Of a stretch of 24,905 nt of DNA, positions 1 through 6,864 are shown piece by piece. The notes under the pieces were generated by a model. The model saw only the letters and a list, made by a program, of their open reading frames with translations. It had not been told where the DNA came from and made no database searches. Within the stretch, counting starts at the first letter, position 1. Every line of letters starts with the position of its first letter. The stretch is from CAZWUK01 sp964636685 (GTDB lineage Bacteria; Bacillota; Clostridia; Christensenellales; CAG-138), in NCBI GenBank assembly GCA_964636685.1, contig CAZWUK010000029.1, positions 1 through 24,905 on the forward strand, read 5' to 3'. A program made the position numbers and the translations under genes.

Positions 1-1
1 C

Positions 2-385
2 AAAGACCCGATCGATACCGTGTTCATGTTCTGGGCGGTCGGCGAGGGTCTGGCGCTCGGGGCAGGCTTTGCGGACGTGGGCCTCATCGGCGCGCTGGTC
101 ATCGGCGTTGTGATGGTTATCATCACCAGCATCAAGGGCGCAAATACGCTGCCCTACCTGCTCATTTTGCACTATGACGACCGCGCGTCGGGACAGATCA
201 AGGCGCTGGTCAAGCAGCTGCCCAAAGCGCATGTCAAGAGCAAGACCGTCCAGCGCGACAGCATCGAGCTGACCGTTGAGCTGCGGGTGCGCGAGTCCGA
301 GACGGACTTTGTGGATAAGTTCTTGCGCGTGCAGGGCGTGTTTGACGCAACGCTCGTTGCGCATCAGGGCGATCTGCTCTCCTAA
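2..385 (+). CDS. DUF4956-type membrane protein, 3' part (5' end outside window)
   Basis: The frame is open from the first bases of the window, so the gene starts upstream; about 127 residues are visible. The visible part opens with a Gly/Ala-rich hydrophobic stretch that should form one or two membrane helices (after DPIDTV, through roughly residue 45). A soluble alpha/beta tail follows, with a repeated pattern of Val-rich strands (SIELTVELRV, GVFDATLV). This layout (membrane helices followed by an ACT-like cytoplasmic tail ending in a short GDLL-type motif) fits the DUF4956 family of bacterial inner-membrane proteins. That family has no established biochemical role but is often found near polyphosphate polymerase (VTC) and CotH-like genes; neither is visible here. 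The family call comes from recognition of the tail and is moderately secure. The gene ends at TAA and is followed 18 bp later by a strong terminator, so it closes its own transcript. Confidence 0.65.
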   Translation, partial: KDPIDTVFMFWAVGEGLALGAGFADVGLIGALVIGVVMVIITSIKGANTLPYLLILHYDDRASGQIKALVKQLPKAHVKSKTVQRDSIELTVELRVRESETDFVDKFLRVQGVFDATLVAHQGDLLS

Positions 386-403
386 TCATGGCTTGAACAA
401 ACG

Positions 404-429
404 GCCGCCGGAAAACCGGCGGCTTTTTT
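404..429 (+). terminator. Rho-independent terminator of the DUF4956 gene
   Basis: A perfect 8-bp G+C stem (GCCGCCGG, 404-411, and CCGGCGGC, 416-423) with an AAAA loop is followed directly by six T. It closes the upstream gene 18 bp after its stop. Almost the same stem recurs twice downstream, at 2615-2640 and 2839-2864. Confidence 0.9.
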
Positions 430-493
430 GCTGCACTGCAATTTCGCGTACCCCAAAATCCGGATTCACACGGATTTCACCGTCTATTCATGA

Positions 494-522
494 TTGCAAA
501 TGTGACAAAATGGTAATATATA
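494..522 (+). promoter_or_regulatory. Probable sigma-A promoter of the flotillin gene
   Basis: The -35 box TTGCAA (494-499) and the -10 box TATATA (517-522) are separated by exactly 17 bp. An overlapping TGG-TAATAT (512-519) could act as an extended -10. The predicted start, near 529, falls at or just before the ribosome site GAGGGGG, so the leader is very short (about 18 nt). Confidence 0.5.
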
Positions 523-546
523 TGCAACGAGAGGGGGTAACGAACT

Positions 547-2004
547 ATGACACCAACCATTATCATTCTTGCGGCAATCGCAGCGGTCATCCTGTTTTTG
601 GCGATTTCCTACATTAAAGCCCCGCCGGATACGGCGTATATCATCTCCGGTATGCGCCGCGGCAAGGGCACAGAGCGCGGCGGGCGCGTGGTGGTGGGAC
701 ACGCCACACTGCGCATCCCGTTCTTTGAGAGGGTGGATAAAATCCAGCTCAACCTGATGCAGGTGGACATTAAGACCGATTCTTCCGTACCCACGGCAGA
801 ATACATCAATATCTTCATCGACGGCGTTGCCAACATCAAGGTCGCGTCCGACAACGGCTCCATCCTGCGGGCGGCGGAGAACTTCCTCGGCAGAGGGACG
901 CAGGAGATCGCGGCGGTCGCCCAGCAGGTGCTGGAGGGCAACATGCGTGAGATCGTGGGACAGATGAAGCTGTCCGATCTTGTCCAGAACCGTGACCTGT
1001 TTGCCCAAAAGGTACTGGAAAACGCCGCGGAGGACATGAAGCGCATGGGCCTTGAGATCGTGAATCTCACCGTGCAGAATTTCAACGACAAAAATGGCGT
1101 GATCGAGGATCTGGGCGTAGACAACGTGGCGCGCATCCGCAAGGACGCCGCAATTGCCAAGGCAAACGCCGAAAAGGACATCGCCGTGGCGCAGGCGGAG
1201 GCGCATGAGCTGAGCAACAAGGCCAAGGCGCTGGCAGACATCAACATTTCGCAGCAGAACAAGGATGTTGCCGTGCGCTGCGCCGAGTTCCAAAAGGAAC
1301 AGGATACCATCAAGGCGGAGGCGGACGCGGCATACGCCATTCAGGAACAGCAGCAGCGCCGCAGCATTGAGACGGCGACGGTTGACGCCGACATTGCGCG
1401 CCGCCAGAAGGAAGTCGAGCTGCAGGATCAGGAGATCGCACTGCGCGAGCGTTCGCTGGACGCAGAGATCAAGAAAAAGGCCGACGCCGAAAAGTACGCT
1501 GTCGAGCAGCGGGCGCAGGCGGATAAGTACCGCAGGGAGCAGGAGGCCATCGCCAAGAAGATCGAGCAGGAACAGCAGGCGGAGGCGGACAAGATCGTCG
1601 CGGCGGCAAAACGCTTTGCGGCGGAGGAGGAGGCCAAGGGGATCGAGGCCAAGGGGCGCGCGGAAGCCGACGCCATCCTCGCAAAGGCAGAGGCGATGAA
1701 GGCGATGGGCGAAGCGTCCGTGCTGGAAATGTACCTCAAGGTACTGCCCGAGATCGTCAAGAACGCGGCCGCGCCGCTGACCCAGACCGAGAAGATCGTC
1801 ATGTACGGCGACGGCAACAGCACAAAGCTCCTGCAGGACGTCATGATGGGCGCCAATCAAGTCACCGAGGGGATTTCGCAGGCAACGGGCATCGATCTGA
1901 AGTCGGTGCTGGCAGGCTTTACGGGCGGTGCAGTCGCAAGCGCGGCGGCGAAGGAAAGGAATACCGAGGCGCAAAAGGACGCGCCGGAGAACGGCAAAAA
2001 ATAA
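547..2004 (+). CDS. Flotillin / SPFH-domain membrane scaffold protein (FloT/YuaG-like)
   Basis: Flotillins are membrane-anchored scaffold proteins that cluster lipids and proteins into functional membrane microdomains. The 485-residue product begins with one hydrophobic anchor (about residues 3-21). A SPFH/band-7 domain follows (about 25-200), with typical wording such as PPDTAYIISG near the start and MGLEIVNLTVQNF at its end. Then comes a long Ala/Glu/Lys/Gln heptad region (about 200-390) that should form the flotillin coiled coil, and a C-terminal oligomerisation region (EMYLKVLPEIV) typical of FloT. Length and order match full-length flotillins. The start ATG is set by a strong GAGGGGG ribosome site 8-10 bases upstream. 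In Bacillus the gene usually has an NfeD-like partner (YuaF); none is next to it here. The C-terminal tail is Lys/Glu-rich and probably disordered. Confidence 0.93.
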   Translation: MTPTIIILAAIAAVILFLAISYIKAPPDTAYIISGMRRGKGTERGGRVVVGHATLRIPFFERVDKIQLNLMQVDIKTDSSVPTAEYINIFIDGVANIKVASDNGSILRAAENFLGRGTQEIAAVAQQVLEGNMREIVGQMKLSDLVQNRDLFAQKVLENAAEDMKRMGLEIVNLTVQNFNDKNGVIEDLGVDNVARIRKDAAIAKANAEKDIAVAQAEAHELSNKAKALADINISQQNKDVAVRCAEFQKEQDTIKAEADAAYAIQEQQQRRSIETATVDADIARRQKEVELQDQEIALRERSLDAEIKKKADAEKYAVEQRAQADKYRREQEAIAKKIEQEQQAEADKIVAAAKRFAAEEEAKGIEAKGRAEADAILAKAEAMKAMGEASVLEMYLKVLPEIVKNAAAPLTQTEKIVMYGDGNSTKLLQDVMMGANQVTEGISQATGIDLKSVLAGFTGGAVASAAAKERNTEAQKDAPENGKK

Positions 2005-2133
2005 CCGCTGCGTGACCGCTGCAAGAGGCGCGGCGCGGTTTACACAAATATCCGCCGGCGGATCGGTATATTCTCCGCGATCGTTGGGAATTTTAATCGT
2101 ATCGTTCCAACGGACGCAAAGGAGAGAAACAGC

Positions 2134-2589
2134 ATGACGTTATCAACCAAAGAGGAATTGCTGCTTGCGGATCTGATGGCTGCCGAAAAGCTTTCGATCG
2201 ACAAGTATGCGCGGGGCGCTTCTGAAGCAAAGGCAAGCGCGCTCAAGGATCTGTTCCGGGACATTTGCAGGGTGGAGGAAGCGCATCTCAAAACCCTACA
2301 GACCGTTCTGACGGGCGCCGATTCGCAGGAACCCCTTGAGAGCGCCGCTGCGCCCGAAGCACCGGCGGCGGTCAGCTACGATTGCGAGGAAGACAAAAAG
2401 GCGGACGCCTATCTCTGCAAGGACGCACTCAGCTCAGAAAAGCAGATCTCTGGTATGTATGAGGTGAGCGTATTTGAGTTTGCACAGCCGTCGCTTCGAA
2501 AGCTGCTCAATAAAATTCAAGGAGAAGAACAGGCGCACGGTCAATTTTTCTATGAATATATGACCAAGGCCAATATGACGGCCTGTTGA
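2134..2589 (+). CDS. CotF-like spore coat / ferritin-like domain protein (COG5577 type)
   Basis: The 151-residue protein has two helical-hairpin halves joined by an Ala/Pro/Glu-rich linker (about 62-82), the pattern of the COG5577 'spore coat protein F' family within the ferritin-like superfamily. Possible diiron ligands are in the expected order: Glu18, Glu48-x-x-His51, Glu102 and Glu132-x-x-His135. This looks like a complete E/ExxH/E/ExxH set, so a redox or iron-binding role is possible beside a structural coat role. Each half matches the family phrases (LLLADLMAAEKLSIDKYA at the start; IQGEEQAHGQFFYEYM at the end). The ATG follows an AAAGGAGAG ribosome site. It stands alone, with 129 bp to the flotillin gene upstream and the structured element downstream. 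No clear sigma-A promoter was seen; a sporulation sigma factor could drive it. CotF family membership is fairly secure, coat localisation is inferred. Confidence 0.8.
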   Translation: MTLSTKEELLLADLMAAEKLSIDKYARGASEAKASALKDLFRDICRVEEAHLKTLQTVLTGADSQEPLESAAAPEAPAAVSYDCEEDKKADAYLCKDALSSEKQISGMYEVSVFEFAQPSLRKLLNKIQGEEQAHGQFFYEYMTKANMTAC

Positions 2590-2614
2590 GCAGACGACGC
2601 AAACAGGGCAAACC

Positions 2615-2640
2615 AAAGCCGCCGGGAAACCGGCGGCTTT
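2615..2640. terminator. 26-bp palindrome, terminator-like, copy 1
   Basis: AAAGCCGCCGG (2615-2625) and its exact complement CCGGCGGCTTT (2630-2640) form an 11-bp stem around a GAAA loop. It lies 25 bp after the cotF-like stop. The A/T ends let it work on either strand, though the T tract is only three bases. It is identical to copy 2 at 2839-2864, and the stem is shared with the terminator at 404-423. Confidence 0.75.
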
Positions 2641-2641
2641 G

Positions 2642-2837
2642 AGACTGTCGAAAAACCTTTGTTTTTCGACAGGGCAACCGCTTCTTGCCTACAACCATTC
2701 TGGTTGCCGGGCGGCAAGAAGCACAAGGAAACGCCCACTTTGGGGCGATCCGTTGACCCGGCAAAGCCGGATCAGCCGGAAAAACGGAAGGGATCGCGAC
2801 CCCTTAACAACCCCATAATGAACTTTTTTGACAGACT
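2642..2837. repeat. Structured intergenic element with imperfect terminal inverted repeats
   Basis: This 196-bp stretch between two identical palindromes contains no credible gene. Its ends are inverted copies: 2642-2655 (AGACTGTCGAAAAA) matches the complement of 2824-2837 at 12 of 14 bases. Inside is a chain of hairpins: a 12-bp stem 2645-2656/2661-2672; a 10-bp stem 2680-2689/2713-2722 enclosing a 6-bp stem 2692-2697/2701-2706; CGCCC/GGGCG at 2732-2736/2743-2747; CCGGC/GCCGG at 2758-2762/2766-2770; and AAGGG/CCCTT at 2788-2792/2801-2805. A dispersed MITE-like repeat or a structured RNA would both fit. The sequence alone does not decide. Confidence 0.55.
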
Positions 2838-2838
2838 G

Positions 2839-2864
2839 AAAGCCGCCGGGAAACCGGCGGCTTT
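2839..2864. terminator. 26-bp palindrome, terminator-like, copy 2 (thrS side)
   Basis: The sequence is the same 26 bp as copy 1: stem 2839-2849 and 2854-2864, loop GAAA. Read on the minus strand it is the first hairpin after the thrS stop (11 bp beyond it) and is followed by CTTT, so it probably ends thrS transcripts, although the T tract is short. Confidence 0.7.
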
Positions 2865-2875
2865 GCTTGATTGTG

Positions 2876-4819
2876 TTATGCCCGGGCTTTGGTTGCGATT
2901 TCCTCCAAAAGCTTTGCGCTAAAGTCTAAGAGCGTCATCGTGCCAAGGTCGCCGTCCTTGCGGGAGCGCACGGCAACGAGGTTTTCTTCCACTTCCTTGT
3001 CGCCAACGACCAGCATGTAGGGAACCTTCTGCATCTGCGCTTCGCGGATCTTGAAGCCGATCTTCTCATTGCGAAGGTCGGTTTCCACGCGAATGCCGCG
3101 TGCAAGCAGGTCTTCCTGCAGCTTCAGGCAGGCGTCCGCCGTGCGGTCGGTGATGGGCAGGATGCGCACCTGCTCTGGCGCAAGCCACGTGGGGAGTGCA
3201 CCGGCGTATTTCTCGAGAAGATAGGCAAGCGTGCGCTCATAGCAGCCCAAAGACGTACGGTGGATGATGTAGGGCGTTTTCTTCTTGCCGTCCTGATCGA
3301 CGTATTCCATGCCGAACTGCTTCGCAAGCAGCAGGTCGATCTGGATCGTGACGAGCGTATCCTCTTTGCCGAACACGTTCTTATACTGAATGTCGAGCTT
3401 CGGCCCGTAGAACGCCGCCTCGTCGATGCCGATGGTGTACTTGACGTCAAGATCGTCGAGGATTTTGCCCATGAGCGACTGCGCTTCGTCCCATTGCTCG
3501 GGCGTGCCTTCGTACTTGTTCTTCGGGTTTGCCGGATCCCATTGCGAGAAGCGGAACGTGCAGTCCTCCAACAGACCGACCGTGCCGAGGAAGTAGCGCG
3601 CAAGATCCAGGCACCCGCGGAATTCATCCTCCAGCTGATCGGGACGCAGCACAAGATGTCCCTCGGAGATGGTGAACTGGCGCACACGGATCAAGCCGTG
3701 CATTTCGCCGGAATCCTCATTGCGAAACAGCGTGCTCGTCTCGCCCAGACGCATCGGCAGATCGCGGTAGGAACGCGCGCGGTTGAGATAGACCTGATAC
3801 TGGAACGGGCAGGTCATCGGGCGCATGGCAAAGCATTCTTTGGTTTCGTCGGCAGGATCGCCCAAGACGAACATACCGTCAAGATAGTGATCCCAGTGTC
3901 CGGAGATCTTGTAAAGCTCACGCTTTGCCATCAGCGGCGTCTTGGTCAAAAGATACCCGTGCGACTGTTCGTAGTCCTCAACCCAGCGCTGCAACAGCTG
4001 AATGACGCGCGCGCCCTTGGGCAAAAGGATCGGCAGACCCTGACCGATGACGTCCACCGTGGTGAAGTATTCCAGCTCACGGCCGATCTTGTTGTGGTCG
4101 CGCTTTTTGGCTTCTTCCAGCTGCGTAAGATACGCGTCAAGATCCGCCTTTTTCTCAAACGCCGTGCCGTAGATGCGCTGGAGCATCTTGTTTTTCTCGC
4201 TGCCGCGCCAGTAAGCGCCCGCAAGGCTCATAAGCTTGCAGTTTTTGACCTTGCCAGTCGAAGCAACGTGCGGGCCCGCGCAAAGATCGGTGAAATCACC
4301 CTGCTTGTAGAAGCTGATGATTGCGTCCTCGGGGAGATCGCGGATCAATTCCACCTTGTAGGGCTCGCCCTTTTCCTCCATGTACTGGATGGCGTCCTCG
4401 CGTGGAAGCGCAAACCGCTCAAGCGGCAGGTTTTCGCGCTGGATGTTCTCCATCTCTTTTTCAATCTTTTGCAGATCGGCGGTTTCAAAGGGCTTCGGCG
4501 CGTCAAAATCATAGTAGAAGCCGTTCTCAATGGCAGGCCCGATGGCAAGCTTCACGCCGGGATACAGACGCTTGACCGCCTGCGCGAGAAGATGCGACGC
4601 CGTGTGGCGGTATGCCCAGCGGCCGTTCTCGTCCTCAAAGGTATAGAATTTGATGCTGTGGTCGCCGGAAATAGGCGCAAAGGCGTCGGAGTGCTTGCCG
4701 TCAATGTCGCAGCTCAAGGTGGCTTTTGCAAGGCGGGGGCTGATGGAATTGGCAATGTCCAGTCCCGTCATGCCGTCGGCAAATTCTTTTTTGCTGCCGT
4801 CGGGGAAAGTGATAATCAT
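2876..4819 (-). CDS. thrS: Threonine--tRNA ligase
   Basis: ThrS charges tRNA-Thr with threonine in the cytoplasm. The 647-residue class II synthetase shows, in order, a TGS domain (about 1-62), the second additional (editing) domain with HTASH (His72, His76) and CAGPH (Cys180, His184), the catalytic core and a C-terminal anticodon-binding domain (about 545-645). The zinc ligands of the active site are present: Cys337 (PMTCPF), His388 and His520 (IIHRT). Motif 2 reads FRNEDSGEMHGLIRVRQF, a clostridial variant of the usual FRYE.SG.LHGL pattern. I start it at the ATG at 4819, after GAGGAGGA. The frame is open for 29 more codons upstream, but those lie in the T-box leader. It is transcribed alone, from a consensus promoter, and controlled by the T-box. 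Confidence 0.97.
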   Translation of the reverse strand: MIITFPDGSKKEFADGMTGLDIANSISPRLAKATLSCDIDGKHSDAFAPISGDHSIKFYTFEDENGRWAYRHTASHLLAQAVKRLYPGVKLAIGPAIENGFYYDFDAPKPFETADLQKIEKEMENIQRENLPLERFALPREDAIQYMEEKGEPYKVELIRDLPEDAIISFYKQGDFTDLCAGPHVASTGKVKNCKLMSLAGAYWRGSEKNKMLQRIYGTAFEKKADLDAYLTQLEEAKKRDHNKIGRELEYFTTVDVIGQGLPILLPKGARVIQLLQRWVEDYEQSHGYLLTKTPLMAKRELYKISGHWDHYLDGMFVLGDPADETKECFAMRPMTCPFQYQVYLNRARSYRDLPMRLGETSTLFRNEDSGEMHGLIRVRQFTISEGHLVLRPDQLEDEFRGCLDLARYFLGTVGLLEDCTFRFSQWDPANPKNKYEGTPEQWDEAQSLMGKILDDLDVKYTIGIDEAAFYGPKLDIQYKNVFGKEDTLVTIQIDLLLAKQFGMEYVDQDGKKKTPYIIHRTSLGCYERTLAYLLEKYAGALPTWLAPEQVRILPITDRTADACLKLQEDLLARGIRVETDLRNEKIGFKIREAQMQKVPYMLVVGDKEVEENLVAVRSRKDGDLGTMTLLDFSAKLLEEIATKARA

Positions 4820-4826
4820 GATAAAA

Positions 4827-5069
4827 TCCTCCTCAAATAAAAATAAACGCCCCAAAGCTTTCGCTCTGGGACGATAGGCATCTACCGCGGTTCCACCCGT
4901 TTTCACATTCCAATGTGGAATGTGCGCTCAATATCGCTGTAACGGGCGGTACCCGTTCCGGTCGGCGGGCGGTCTTCGCGCCCCGGCCGCCACCGTGCTT
5001 GCACCATACTGCGCGGCTCTCTAGTGCGGCGTTACAAACGCTACTGCTTCCCGTGTCAACCCGAAATAC
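4827..5069 (-). promoter_or_regulatory. T-box riboswitch leader of thrS
   Basis: The minus strand contains the T-box core GGGTGGAACCGCGG (about 4897-4884). It is preceded by a 9-bp hairpin (CACATTCCA/TGGAATGTG), probably stem III. The AGAGAG and GGTGCAAG signals of a distal stem I lie near 5016-4998. After the core comes the competing terminator: CGTCCCAGAGC, loop GAAA, GCTTTGGGGCG, then TTTATTTTTA (about 4873-4837), just before the ribosome site. The bulge sequence TGGA should pair with an acceptor end UCCA, fitting a threonine tRNA with a U discriminator base. ACC at 4973-4971, after GAAG, is one candidate specifier codon, but I cannot fix stem I uniquely. Uncharged tRNA-Thr would stabilise the antiterminator and let thrS be made. 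Confidence 0.9.
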
Positions 5070-5075
5070 AAGGTC

Positions 5076-5104
5076 ATTATAGACGGCAAACGCCCGAATG
5101 TCAA
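5076..5104 (-). promoter_or_regulatory. Consensus sigma-A promoter of thrS
   Basis: On the minus strand, TTGACA (5104-5099) and TATAAT (5081-5076) match the sigma-A consensus perfectly with 17 bp between them. Transcription should start near 5069, at the head of the T-box leader. Confidence 0.88.
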
Positions 5105-5116
5105 TGGGAAAGGCGG

Positions 5117-5145
5117 TTGCCCGCGCATTGCGAAAATGCTATACT
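5117..5145 (+). promoter_or_regulatory. Promoter of the prmA-rsmE-mtaB-HIT operon
   Basis: The -35 box TTGCCC (5117-5122), a 17-bp spacer and TATACT (5140-5145) preceded by TGC (extended -10) point toward prmA. The predicted start near 5152 gives a 26-nt leader with a ribosome site. Only 12 bp separate its -35 box from that of the divergent thrS promoter. Confidence 0.65.
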
Positions 5146-5177
5146 GTTTCTATCCATCGGAAGGGAAAAGGAACAGC

Positions 5178-6140
5178 ATGAAGTGGCTTGAGATCACCGT
5201 ATATACGACCGACGCGGGCATTGAACCCGTCTGCGGCGCGCTGGACGCCGCCGGACTGACCGGGCTTTCCATTGAGGAGAGCCGCGAAACCTGCGCCGCG
5301 TTTTTGAAAGAGAGCGCCCTCTATTGGGACTTTGCGGACATGGACAAGATTGGCGCGGATACGCCGTGCGTCAAGGCATATCTTGCAGACCTTGACGAAA
5401 ATTTGCCGACTGTGGAAGCCGCAAAAGCGTCCATCGCGCGGTTAAAGAGCCTGGATCTGGGCTTTGACACGGGCAGCCTTGCCATGACGGTGACAAGCCG
5501 TGACGAAGAGGACTGGGCAAACAACTGGAAAAAGTACTATAAGCCGCTGGAGATCGGCAAAAGGCTTTTGGTGCTGCCCTCTTGGGAGGAAGCGCCAAAG
5601 GGACACGACCGCACGGTCTTGAAGCTCGATCCCGGCATGGCGTTCGGCACGGGTGCGCATCACACGACGCGGATGTGTCTGGAATTTTTGGAGCGCGTGG
5701 TGAAAAAAGGCGACACGGTGCTCGATCTTGGCTGCGGGAGCGGCATTTTGTCCATCGGCGCGCTGCTGCTTGGCGCAAAGGACGCGATGGCGGTGGACAT
5801 CGACCCCATCGCCGAGAAGATCGCCGCAGAGAACGCCGCTATGAACGCGCTGACCATGGAAAACTACCATGTGGACATCGGGAATGTCATCACCGACGCC
5901 GCGCTGCAAGACCGGATTGCGGGGGAATATGACGTGGTGGTCGCCAATATCGTGGCTGACGTGATCTTGCGCATCACGCCCTTTGCAAAGCGCTGCACCA
6001 AAGCGGGCGCGCCGTACATCGTGTCCGGCATCATCGACGAACGCCTGCCTGAGATTTTGGGAAAGCTCAAAGAGACGGGCTATACGGTCGAGCAGGTGTC
6101 CTCCTCGGAGGGCTGGAACGCCATTCTGGCACGGGGCTGA
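5178..6140 (+). CDS. prmA: Ribosomal protein L11 methyltransferase
   Basis: PrmA methylates lysines and the N-terminus of ribosomal protein L11, using S-adenosylmethionine. The 320-residue product has the family's N-terminal recognition domain (about 1-100). The class I methyltransferase domain follows, with the diagnostic DPGMAFGTGAHHTT (151-164), motif I VLDLGCGSGI (181-190), the acidic end of strand 2 AVDIDP, and the ANIVAD motif (256-261) that replaces NPPY in this family. I start it at ATG 5178 behind AAAGGAA; 14 more upstream codons are open but overlap the promoter. It is the first gene of a tight operon: rsmE starts 1 bp after its stop. A prmA-rsmE pair, often near dnaK/dnaJ, is common in Bacillota; no chaperone gene is visible here. 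Confidence 0.95.
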   Translation: MKWLEITVYTTDAGIEPVCGALDAAGLTGLSIEESRETCAAFLKESALYWDFADMDKIGADTPCVKAYLADLDENLPTVEAAKASIARLKSLDLGFDTGSLAMTVTSRDEEDWANNWKKYYKPLEIGKRLLVLPSWEEAPKGHDRTVLKLDPGMAFGTGAHHTTRMCLEFLERVVKKGDTVLDLGCGSGILSIGALLLGAKDAMAVDIDPIAEKIAAENAAMNALTMENYHVDIGNVITDAALQDRIAGEYDVVVANIVADVILRITPFAKRCTKAGAPYIVSGIIDERLPEILGKLKETGYTVEQVSSSEGWNAILARG

Positions 6141-6141
6141 T

Positions 6142-6864
6142 ATGAGCCGCTTTTTTACCGACGACATACACGGCGGCACCGCCACGATCACCGGCGGGGA
6201 CGTTCACCATATGACGCGTGTGCTGCGCCTTCGGGTGGGCGACACGGTGGAGATCTGTGACGGTGACGGCACGGATTATACTGGCGCGATCCAAAGCATG
6301 GCAGAGGATCGGGTCGTTTGCAGCCTCTTGGACGGGCATCCGTCCCCGACGGAGCCTGTCCACGCGGTCACGCTGTTTCAGGGGCTGCCCAAGACCGGCA
6401 AGATGGAAACCATCGTGCAAAAGTGCGTCGAGCTTGGCGTTGTGTCGATCGTACCCACCATGATGCGGCGGTGCGTTTCCGCGCCGGACGGCAAGGAGCT
6501 GGAGAAAAAGCGCGTTCGCTGGCAAAAGGTCGCCGAGGAGGCGGCAAAGCAATCGCGCCGCGGACGCATTCCGCAAATTTTGCCTGCCGTGACGCTGGAA
6601 AAATTTGACTTTTCGCAGTTTGACACGGTGCTGACGGCTTATGAGCTGGAAAAGGCGAATACGCTCAAAAAAGCACTGCGCACGGGACAGATCGGAGAAA
6701 AGATCGCGCTCGTCATCGGGCCGGAGGGTGGCTTGGAGGCTTCGGAAACGGCGCACATCGTTGCCTGCGGCGGAACGCTTGTGTCGCTTGGGACGCGCAT
6801 TCTTCGCACGGAGACGGCGGGCATGGCGATGCTTGCCCAGATCCTGTACGAGGTAGAGCCATGA
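6142..6864 (+). CDS. rsmE: 16S rRNA (uracil(1498)-N(3))-methyltransferase
   Basis: RsmE methylates N3 of U1498 of 16S rRNA in the small subunit. The 240-residue length is normal. An N-terminal PUA-like domain (about 1-70, with HHMTRVLRLRVGD) precedes a SPOUT-class knotted methyltransferase domain. The SAM-binding knot shows VIGPEGGLEASE (191-202) and LGTRILRTETA (216-226). The ATG is one base after the prmA TGA with only a weak GGGG ribosome site, so translation is probably coupled to prmA. Its own stop overlaps the mtaB start by 4 bp (ATGA). Confidence 0.95.
   Translation: MSRFFTDDIHGGTATITGGDVHHMTRVLRLRVGDTVEICDGDGTDYTGAIQSMAEDRVVCSLLDGHPSPTEPVHAVTLFQGLPKTGKMETIVQKCVELGVVSIVPTMMRRCVSAPDGKELEKKRVRWQKVAEEAAKQSRRGRIPQILPAVTLEKFDFSQFDTVLTAYELEKANTLKKALRTGQIGEKIALVIGPEGGLEASETAHIVACGGTLVSLGTRILRTETAGMAMLAQILYEVEP

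Noticed and set aside
484..1974. 496-codon frame antisense to flotillin
   Set aside because: Low-complexity Leu/Arg/Asp-rich mirror of the coiled coil; no family resemblance.
2659..2922. 87-codon + strand open frame in the structured element
   Set aside because: No ribosome site, made of hairpin arms, and it overlaps the thrS 3' end. Such frames arise from the repeat itself.
3260..4840. 526-codon frame antisense to thrS
   Set aside because: It mirrors thrS codon use, has no recognisable domain, and runs through a secure gene.
4820..4906. 29-codon N-terminal extension of thrS
   Set aside because: It lies in the T-box core and terminator; the ribosome site and family start both point to ATG 4819.
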